The notes under the pieces were generated by a model, which saw nothing but the letters and a program-made list of their open reading frames with translations, was not told where the DNA came from and did not search any database. 6,318 bases of DNA from Pseudomonadota bacterium (lineage in GTDB: Bacteria; Pseudomonadota; Alphaproteobacteria; Rhizobiales; Rhizobiaceae): the NCBI GenBank assembly GCA_023422735.1, contig JAFAGL010000016.1, positions 1 through 6,318 of the forward strand, read 5' to 3'. Positions 5,777 through 6,318 of this stretch are shown here, piece after piece; within the stretch, counting starts at the first letter, position 1, and every line of letters begins with the position of its first letter. The position numbers and the translations under genes were made by a program.

Positions 5777-5962
5777 ATGCCTGCAACCTCTAAAGCACAG
5801 CAAAAAGCAGCCGGCGCGGCGCTGTCTGCCAAGCGCGGTGATGCAAAGAAGAAAGATCTGAAGGGCGCATCCAAGGGAATGTATGAATCGATGAGCGAGA
5901 AACAGCTCGAAGATTTCGCCCACACTAAGCGTAAAGGGCTCCCGTCCAAAAAAGACAGTTGA
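5777..5962 (+). CDS. DUF3008 family small basic protein
   Basis: This 61-residue protein of unknown function is very hydrophilic and rich in Lys and Ala, with no signal peptide or membrane segment. It fits the DUF3008 pattern: MPATSKAQQKAAGAAL (1-16), AKRGD (18-22), LKGASKGMYESMSEKQLEDFA (28-48), then a TKRKGLP close (50-56). The strong GGAGG at 5763-5767 and the family pattern show that it is real despite its size. It starts 31 bases after murI and is followed by a terminator, so it may be the last gene of a trmJ-murI-DUF3008 transcript. A short hairpin (TGTG 5750-5753 with CACA 5758-5761) lies just before its ribosome binding site. The charged, helix-prone composition would suit nucleic-acid or ribosome binding, but that is only a guess. 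Confidence 0.88.
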   Translation: MPATSKAQQKAAGAALSAKRGDAKKKDLKGASKGMYESMSEKQLEDFAHTKRKGLPSKKDS

Positions 5963-6025
5963 ACAAAGAAGCCGACATTCACCGCGAGTTGACTTCGTTA
6001 TCGCAACTGTTTAACGAGCATCCAG

Positions 6026-6055
6026 CACCGGGCCGCAACGCCCGGTGTTTCATTT
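6026..6055 (+). terminator. Rho-independent terminator after the DUF3008 gene
   Basis: CACCGGGC (6026-6033) pairs perfectly with GCCCGGTG (6040-6047) around a 6-base loop and is followed by TTTCATTT. It sits about 64 bases after the DUF3008 stop, closes the trmJ-murI-DUF3008 unit and separates it from rpsD. Confidence 0.8.
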
Positions 6056-6144
6056 AACGTGTCCCGTGGATGTTTCCATCGCATTGCGTGGAGTATCCTG
6101 TCAGACTTGCTCGCAAGAGATGTCAGAGGAGGGCGCGTTTCCTT

Positions 6145-6167
6145 GATCCGGTGCATCGCATCGGGTC
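6145..6167 (+). promoter_or_regulatory. Hairpin upstream of the rpsD ribosome binding site
   Basis: GATCCGGTGC (6145-6154) can pair with GCATCGGGTC (6158-6167), giving 10 base pairs with two G-U pairs and an ATC loop. It ends 11 bases before the rpsD Shine-Dalgarno AAGGA (6179-6183). No U-tract follows, so it is not a terminator. If transcribed, it could be part of an S4 autoregulatory leader. A poor promoter-like match (TTGATC at 6143-6148) overlaps it, so it might instead be promoter DNA. The rest of 5963-6144 holds the terminator and a TGTCAGA direct repeat (6099-6105, 6121-6127); no firm promoter could be picked. Confidence 0.4.
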
Positions 6168-6189
6168 TTAACTTTGCGAAGGAAATGCG

Positions 6190-6318
6190 ATGAGCAAACG
6201 CGAATCCGCCAAGTACAAGATCGACCGCCGCCTTGGTGAGAATATCTGGGGCCGCCCGAAGTCTCCGGTTAACAAGCGCGAGTACGGCCCAGGCCAGCAC
6301 GGCCAGCGCCGCAAGGGC
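6190..6318 (+). CDS. rpsD: 30S ribosomal protein S4, 5' part (truncated by window end)
   Basis: The first 43 codons are visible and read MSKRESAKYKIDRRLGENIW followed by GRPKSPVNKREYGPGQHGQRRKG. This is the N-terminal segment of alphaproteobacterial S4, whose full length is about 205 residues. S4 is a primary 16S rRNA binding protein that starts assembly of the 30S body, and in E. coli it represses its own operon translationally. The start is supported by AAGGA at 6179-6183, 6 bases before the ATG. It sits after a terminator, so it has its own promoter or leader rather than being in the alpha operon as in E. coli. The gene runs off the right edge. Confidence 0.97.
   Translation, partial: MSKRESAKYKIDRRLGENIWGRPKSPVNKREYGPGQHGQRRKG

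Noticed and set aside
5989..6017. TTGACT plus TAACGA 17 bases later as an rpsD promoter
   Set aside because: The -10 match is poor and the site lies upstream of a strong terminator, so transcripts would be stopped before rpsD.
1..6318. Mobile element, phage remnant, CRISPR array or defence system
   Set aside because: All intact genes are core chromosomal families in a coherent order, and no transposase, integrase, tRNA-associated repeat or spaced repeats were seen.

Overview
The window looks like ordinary chromosome from an alphaproteobacterium of the Hyphomicrobiales (Rhizobiales). The evidence is a eukaryote-type glutamine synthetase II, an ATP12-type F1-ATPase chaperone, a short-form dimeric NADP isocitrate dehydrogenase, the order trmJ-murI-(small DUF3008 gene)-rpsD, and an S4 N-terminus of the alphaproteobacterial type. 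A Brucella/Ochrobactrum-like or Phyllobacterium-like bacterium is plausible, but the genus cannot be decided from the sequence alone. I saw no transposase, phage gene, tRNA, rRNA or CRISPR array.

Layout. Bases 1-99 hold the last codons of a gene that resembles an RluA-family pseudouridine synthase. The ATP12 chaperone gene (166-957) follows on the same strand. Next is a divergent pair. A 62-residue DUF2735 protein (1190-1002, minus) matches the position, size and motif pattern of rhizobial GstI, the translational inhibitor of glnII. Across a 310-bp regulatory region lies glnII itself (1501-2541, plus). That region carries a convincing sigma-54 promoter for glnII, an NtrC-like site that overlaps the -35 box of a plausible sigma-70 promoter for the small gene, and a glnII leader with competing inverted repeats ending at the Shine-Dalgarno sequence. 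glnII and icd (3892-2678, minus) converge on two back-to-back hairpin terminators. icd is divergent from trmJ, with a perfect 14-bp palindrome between them. trmJ and murI overlap by 8 bases. A 61-residue DUF3008 gene and a rho-independent terminator follow, then the rpsD leader and the first 43 codons of rpsD, which run off the window.

How the genes fit together. icd makes 2-oxoglutarate, the carbon skeleton and nitrogen-status signal. GlnII uses ammonium and glutamate to make glutamine. The small GstI-like protein and the NtrC/sigma-54 region would set GlnII output by nitrogen supply. The rest is housekeeping: tRNA modification (TrmJ), peptidoglycan precursor D-glutamate (MurI), ATP synthase assembly (ATP12) and ribosome assembly (S4).

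The best candidate for a special system is the gstI-glnII module. It is known in Rhizobium leguminosarum, so it is not wholly new. The overlap of the NtrC site with the small gene's promoter and the leader folds described here are sequence predictions for this organism.
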